Assembly (NCBI GenBank): GCA_003222935.1
Contig: QHXL01000016.1
Location: forward strand, 8,634 to 25,998
Length of the DNA: 17,365 nucleotides
Direction of reading: 5' to 3'
Source: Acidobacteriota bacterium
GTDB taxonomy: Bacteria > Acidobacteriota > Blastocatellia > Pyrinomonadales > Pyrinomonadaceae
The position numbers were made by a program, and so were the translations under genes. Below are positions 14,681 through 17,365 of the stretch, one piece after another; the first letter of the stretch is position 1; every line of letters begins with the position of its first letter. The notes beneath the pieces are model-generated. The model worked only from the letters and a program-made list of their open reading frames with translations. It did not search any database and was not told the origin of the DNA.

Positions 14681-14887
14681 TCACATCTTGGTCACTTTCT
14701 CGGCCTGAGGACCTTTCGGACCTTGCGTAACTTCGAACTCGACTTCTTGGCCCTCTTCGAGAGTCTTGAAGCCATCGCCCTGAATTGCGCTGTAGTGAAC
14801 GAAGATGTCAGAAGAGCCTGGCTGTTCAATAAAACCATAACCCTTCGAATTGTTAAACCACTTGACCTTACCGGTTATTCTAGACAT
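14681..14887 (-). CDS. Cold-shock domain protein (CspA family)
   Basis: This 68-residue single OB-fold protein binds single-stranded RNA/DNA as an RNA chaperone. It begins [24 protein letters not shown], containing RNP1 (KGYGFI), and continues [10 protein letters not shown], the RNP2 motif, then [23 protein letters not shown], as in the family. I use the ATG at complement 14885-14887 over a 20-residue upstream extension, because AGGAGG lies ten bases before it and the family starts here. A promoter about 280 bases upstream gives a long leader, as in many cold-inducible csp genes. It converges on the 13923 gene, sharing the terminator at 14583-14611. Confidence 0.96.
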   Translation of the reverse strand: MSRITGKVKWFNNSKGYGFIEQPGSSDIFVHYSAIQGDGFKTLEEGQEVEFEVTQGPKGPQAEKVTKM

Positions 14888-15159
14888 AACGACGAATCCT
14901 CCTAACGATTCGGTAAAACAGGCATGAAAACCCTGCGGCTTCCGCACCTTCTAGGTTAATGCTTGTGAGCCGGGTCGCGCCTTGACGCGGCGCTAGACGG
15001 AAACACACAACCAACAAAAAATGCATGATGAAAAGCGCGGGGCGCGCTAATTCAGCATGCACAGACTTACAGGGGCAAAACTAACAAAACTCATTGCAGT
15101 AAAGCTTTTGAATCGGGTTTGCGGGGAACTGAGATAAATCCTGCCCTGCATCAAAAACG
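14888..15159 (-). promoter_or_regulatory. Long untranslated leader of the cold-shock gene
   Basis: No gene is found in 14888-15281. If transcription starts near 15159, the leader is about 270 nt. It contains two compact GC hairpins, AGCGCG/CGCGCT (15034-15048, then UUU on the minus strand) and GCGCC/GGCGC (14978-14994), in otherwise A/U-rich sequence. The first could also act as an attenuator. Cold regulation is inferred from the csp family. Confidence 0.45.
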
Positions 15160-15165
15160 AGGCGC

Positions 15166-15195
15166 ATACTAAGCGAAATTAATTGGGACTGTCAA
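15166..15195 (-). promoter_or_regulatory. Promoter of the cold-shock gene
   Basis: On the minus strand a perfect TTGACA (complement of 15190-15195) is followed after 18 bases by TAGTAT (complement of 15166-15171). Confidence 0.6.
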
Positions 15196-15281
15196 TACAA
15201 AAAGCCAGTTAAATCTCAGGCCTGTTGACCTTACGGCTACGCGCCATTAATACACTACCAATACGACCCAGGTTCCAGAAC

Positions 15282-16136
15282 TTATTTCCACGAACTACTT
15301 AAGAGATATTGCAGCGGATTTACGGCCTGATCGTTGATTCGGACCTCGTAATGAAGGTGGGGGCCAGTGGATCGTCCGGTTGATCCAACCTTCCCGACAA
15401 GCTGTCCGCGAGAGACCTGCTGTCCCATATCTACATCAATGTGCGACAGGTGACCATATCGAGTTGACAGGCCACCTCCATGGTCGACGATAACGAGTTG
15501 ACCGTAGCCATTTTGCCAGCCAACAAAGGAAATTTTTCCACTTGCTCCGGCTATTACTGGTGCACCCATGGGCGCTTCGATGTCCTGTCCGGTGTGAAAC
15601 TCATAGCCGCTGCCGCCAAATGGATTTCGGCGTCCGCCAAAACCGCCTTCAAGCTTTCCGTCTACGGGCCAAATCGTCGGTACGTACCCATGCTTGCGGA
15701 GTACTTCTTCGTAAGCGCGCATGTCTTCCTCGAGGCGACTCATCTTTGCAGTAAGTGTCGCGAGCCCCATTTCATCCAAAGGCAGCTCAGGGCCTCCCGT
15801 TCCAGTCGGAGTTTTCTCGTCCTGTACGACGCCTGATTTTTCTGCCAGTTTGCGCGACGTATCTTCGACCTTCTCGACACGGTTGTTGAGTTTTTCCAAC
15901 TCCTGTCGTTGTCGATCATTCTCAGCTCGGAGACGTTGATTCTCCATTTCAGTGCGGAGATGGGCAGCCTGCTGGGTCAAACCATAAAAGCCGTATGCCA
16001 GGCCAGCCATGATAACCAGCGAGACTACTGCTGAGATTGTTACTACTCTTTTGTCGACTCTTATTCTTTGTACTCGGGCGCGAGATCGAGAAGTGTGGGC
16101 AATTATAAATGCGTAGAAACGGTCTTCTTGGGCCAT
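15282..16136 (-). CDS. Membrane-anchored M23 (LytM-type) metallopeptidase
   Basis: M23 enzymes cut peptidoglycan cross-bridges or stem peptides with a zinc ion. I start at complement 16134-16136 (284 residues), after AAGGAG nine bases upstream, rather than at an ATG 51 bases further out. The layout is a basic cytoplasmic tail, one membrane helix at about 30-53, a coiled coil at about 53-101 (LRTEMENQRLRAENDRQRQELE), a linker, and the peptidase at about 155-284. Zinc ligands are His181 and Asp185 in HTGQD, and His262 of HLH (260-262), all present, so the enzyme should be active. The last segment VNPLQYLL is typical. The coiled coil suggests a divisome- or elongation-linked, EnvC/MepM-like role; that is inference. 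It is monocistronic, reading toward the cold-shock gene. Confidence 0.95.
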   Translation of the reverse strand: MAQEDRFYAFIIAHTSRSRARVQRIRVDKRVVTISAVVSLVIMAGLAYGFYGLTQQAAHLRTEMENQRLRAENDRQRQELEKLNNRVEKVEDTSRKLAEKSGVVQDEKTPTGTGGPELPLDEMGLATLTAKMSRLEEDMRAYEEVLRKHGYVPTIWPVDGKLEGGFGGRRNPFGGSGYEFHTGQDIEAPMGAPVIAGASGKISFVGWQNGYGQLVIVDHGGGLSTRYGHLSHIDVDMGQQVSRGQLVGKVGSTGRSTGPHLHYEVRINDQAVNPLQYLLSSSWK

Positions 16137-16254
16137 CCGGACGTGCTCCTTATTTGCTGTCGCGTAAATCCGAGGCTGCGTCAGCAACCAAAAGGCACAA
16201 ACTCGCCAAAAGCGAATTGCGCTAACTTAAACTTTTAGAAGGTCTAATGAACCT

Positions 16255-16389
16255 ACTTGAAGAGTTGCAGCGGATAGATTGAAAACCCCAAGGTCCCTCC
16301 GAGGTGAAATCCATCCGGACGGTGCTGCAAGCAGCCGTGACCCTACCACAGGCCAACTGGTGTTGCAACTTGTGAAGAGTTACGGATAG
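16255..16389. other. Non-coding segment with imperfect direct repeat and possible RNA fold
   Basis: Bases 16137-16494 hold no gene. Inside, ACTTGAAGAGTTGCAGCGGATAG-like sequence at 16255-16277 is repeated imperfectly at 16368-16389 (ACTTGTGAAGAGTTACGGATAG-like), flanking about 90 bases. On the + strand AGTTGCA (16263-16269) can pair with TGCAACT (16364-16370), enclosing ACGG/CCGT with an inner GCTG-CAAG-CAGC hairpin (16319-16337). GGTGAAATCC and GGACGGT faintly recall a cobalamin riboswitch core, but no B12 box follows. 16137-16254 shows nothing clear. Confidence 0.3.
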
Positions 16390-16435
16390 CTAATAAAACA
16401 GCGTAATCTTGGAGATTTTCGCAGTTGCACAAACG

Positions 16436-16470
16436 AAAAGGGCTCCGCGAACATCGTGTTCCCAGAGCCC
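16436..16470 (-). terminator. Terminator of the membrane-protein unit
   Basis: On the minus strand GGGCTC (complement of 16465-16470) pairs with GAGCCC (complement of 16440-16445), with an inner GAACA/TGTTC stem, followed by UUUU (16436-16439). It lies 25 bases after the stop of the small membrane protein. Confidence 0.8.
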
Positions 16471-16494
16471 GGATTAATTTCGAGAAGAGCTAGG

Positions 16495-16713
16495 CTAGAA
16501 CTCGTTGCGCTCTCGTCGTCTATTACAACGCTCACGCCAAATTGCCAGACCAATCAATACTATGAGCGCGACGAAAATTACGACTACACCTACTTTGATT
16601 GCGACGATCAAGAATCCAACCAGCGCCACTAACTGTTTCAACAATGCTACGATCAAAAGAATCAAAGCGATTATGCCACCCAGCCGTCCAAAAACCTTGA
16701 GCATTCCCAACAT
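16495..16713 (-). CDS. Small two-helix membrane protein
   Basis: The product is 72 residues. The ATG (complement 16711-16713) follows AGGAG six bases upstream. Two hydrophobic stretches, GGIIALILLIVALLKQLVALVGFLIVAI and VGVVVIFVALIVLIGLAIW, span nearly the whole protein; the tail RERCNRRRERNEF is strongly basic and so probably cytoplasmic. No family is recognised. It starts 32 bases after the larger membrane-protein gene and the pair ends at a shared terminator, so it probably acts with that protein in the inner membrane, as a small subunit or stability factor. That role is inference. Confidence 0.8.
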   Translation of the reverse strand: MLGMLKVFGRLGGIIALILLIVALLKQLVALVGFLIVAIKVGVVVIFVALIVLIGLAIWRERCNRRRERNEF

Positions 16714-16745
16714 AAAGAACTCCTAGACCAATGATTACGATCAGA

Positions 16746-17365
16746 TTAAGACCTACGTTCAAAAGGCAGGGGATCACGACGCGATAACTCAGTCGTTTCC
16801 CCTGTGCGAAATACTGCAGTGTCAACCGGACGGGTCGATGCTACCACCGACGGCGGTGGTCGACGTGAATCGAAACGAACTATTCGATCGGATGACTTTG
16901 CGCGTCGCAAATAATCAAACAGCATATATGCGCCAAGTGCTACAAGCGCCACCGGCAACAACTCTTTTATTGGAAGTTGTACGCCCAACAGCGTGTGCAG
17001 CAGAAACATCGTCCCGATGATTATTAGTGTCGTTCCCCACGCAAAAGGATTCCCGTAGAGTCGACGAGCGATCACATCTTCTTCAGCCTCAGGTGACAAA
17101 CCAGCTCGCATCAACTGGGCAGTCCGGCAAGCATCGACCGCGGCAAACAACCAGGTACCGAGTACTCCCAGAAGAAAGAAGTGAACTGTCGGGATGAGCA
17201 CAGCCATCTGGAAAAAGCTGGCAAAAATCGCGAAGTGGACAATCGCTTTCGAAGTTTGTCCGTTATAGGCCGCACCTAAGCCGGGAACAAACGACAAGAG
17301 TGTGGCGACAAAAGGCGAACTCCTTCTGCGAATTATGTGCGACGGAGTGGCGTGATGTCGTAATA
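16746..17365 (-). CDS. Multi-helix membrane protein with LiaF-like region (5' end outside window)
   Basis: The frame stays open to the right edge, reading LRHHATPSHIIRRRSSPFVATLLSFVPGLGAAYNGQ, so the TTG at 17297 is not needed and the N-terminus is missing. The SFVPGLGAAYNGQTSKAIVHF block is the hallmark of a membrane family often preceded by a B-box-like zinc finger; that part would lie outside. Further segments include FFQMAVLIPTVHFFLLGVLGTWLF, then TTLIIIGTMFLLHTLLGVQLPIKELLPVALVALGAYMLFDYL, resembling the LiaI/LiaF-like transmembrane pair (DUF5668). The C-terminus of about 45 residues is polar and basic. It is first of a two-gene unit with the small membrane protein. A role in envelope-stress sensing is possible by analogy with LiaF, but unproven. 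Confidence 0.8.
   Translation of the reverse strand, partial: LRHHATPSHIIRRRSSPFVATLLSFVPGLGAAYNGQTSKAIVHFAIFASFFQMAVLIPTVHFFLLGVLGTWLFAAVDACRTAQLMRAGLSPEAEEDVIARRLYGNPFAWGTTLIIIGTMFLLHTLLGVQLPIKELLPVALVALGAYMLFDYLRRAKSSDRIVRFDSRRPPPSVVASTRPVDTAVFRTGETTELSRRDPLPFERRS

Noticed and set aside
16279..16360. Cobalamin riboswitch
   Set aside because: Only short core-like stretches match; the B12 box is absent, the length is about half of that expected, and no plus-strand gene follows.
17297..17297. TTG at 17297 as the true start of the LiaF-like gene
   Set aside because: The frame continues open to the window edge with family-like sequence, and no ribosome site lies at a proper distance, so the gene is treated as partial.

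Overview
The window looks like a chromosomal segment of a Gram-negative-type bacterium. Base composition is roughly balanced, and several genes are of kinds I associate with Acidobacteriota, perhaps Blastocatellia-like lineages: a RIRRLRIEFDIFFNG-type protein, a YNGQ/LiaF-like membrane protein and CTTTAGCT-core palindromes. That placement is inference from memory of family distribution, not a database result.

Layout. Bases 1-895 hold the 3' part of a radical SAM gene (+), facing a small secreted protein of unknown function (-). A tRNA-Asn gene with encoded CCA, a strong promoter and a terminator follow, then an esterase-like alpha/beta hydrolase (+). A bifunctional class A penicillin-binding protein (PBP1A type, -) comes next. 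Divergent from it is a one-piece tmRNA gene (ssrA, 5551-5929), recognised from its tag reading frame ending ANNNELALAA-stop, its UAAGCAUGUAGAC segment, its T arm and its CCA end. Packed behind ssrA on the + strand are two tandem Uma2-family genes, glutamate racemase (murI) and RNase PH (rph). A small secreted protein with a strong terminator follows, then a bacterial SET-domain protein with a complete post-SET cysteine motif.

Bases 9785-10198, between the convergent SET and histidine-kinase genes, are a nested inverted-repeat element. It has a 40-nt arm pair matching at 39 positions, a perfect 18-nt pair, a perfect 16-nt pair, and outer arms that contain the stop codons of both flanking genes. 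Next come a membrane-anchored orphan histidine kinase (-), selA for selenocysteine synthesis (-), an unrecognised 212-aa protein (+) whose likely promoter carries a dyad over the -35 box, a cold-shock protein (-) with a probable leader of about 270 nt, a membrane-anchored M23/LytM peptidase (-), a non-coding stretch with an imperfect direct repeat and possible RNA fold, and a two-gene membrane-protein unit (-) that runs off the right edge.

Functional themes are cell-wall synthesis and remodelling (PBP1A, MurI, M23 peptidase), RNA metabolism and ribosome rescue (tmRNA, RNase PH, tRNA-Asn, cold-shock protein) and selenocysteine synthesis. I see no CRISPR array, no transposase, and no convincing new multi-gene system. 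The least explained parts are the nested repeat element, the ssrA-uma2-uma2-murI-rph packing and the 16255-16389 segment.
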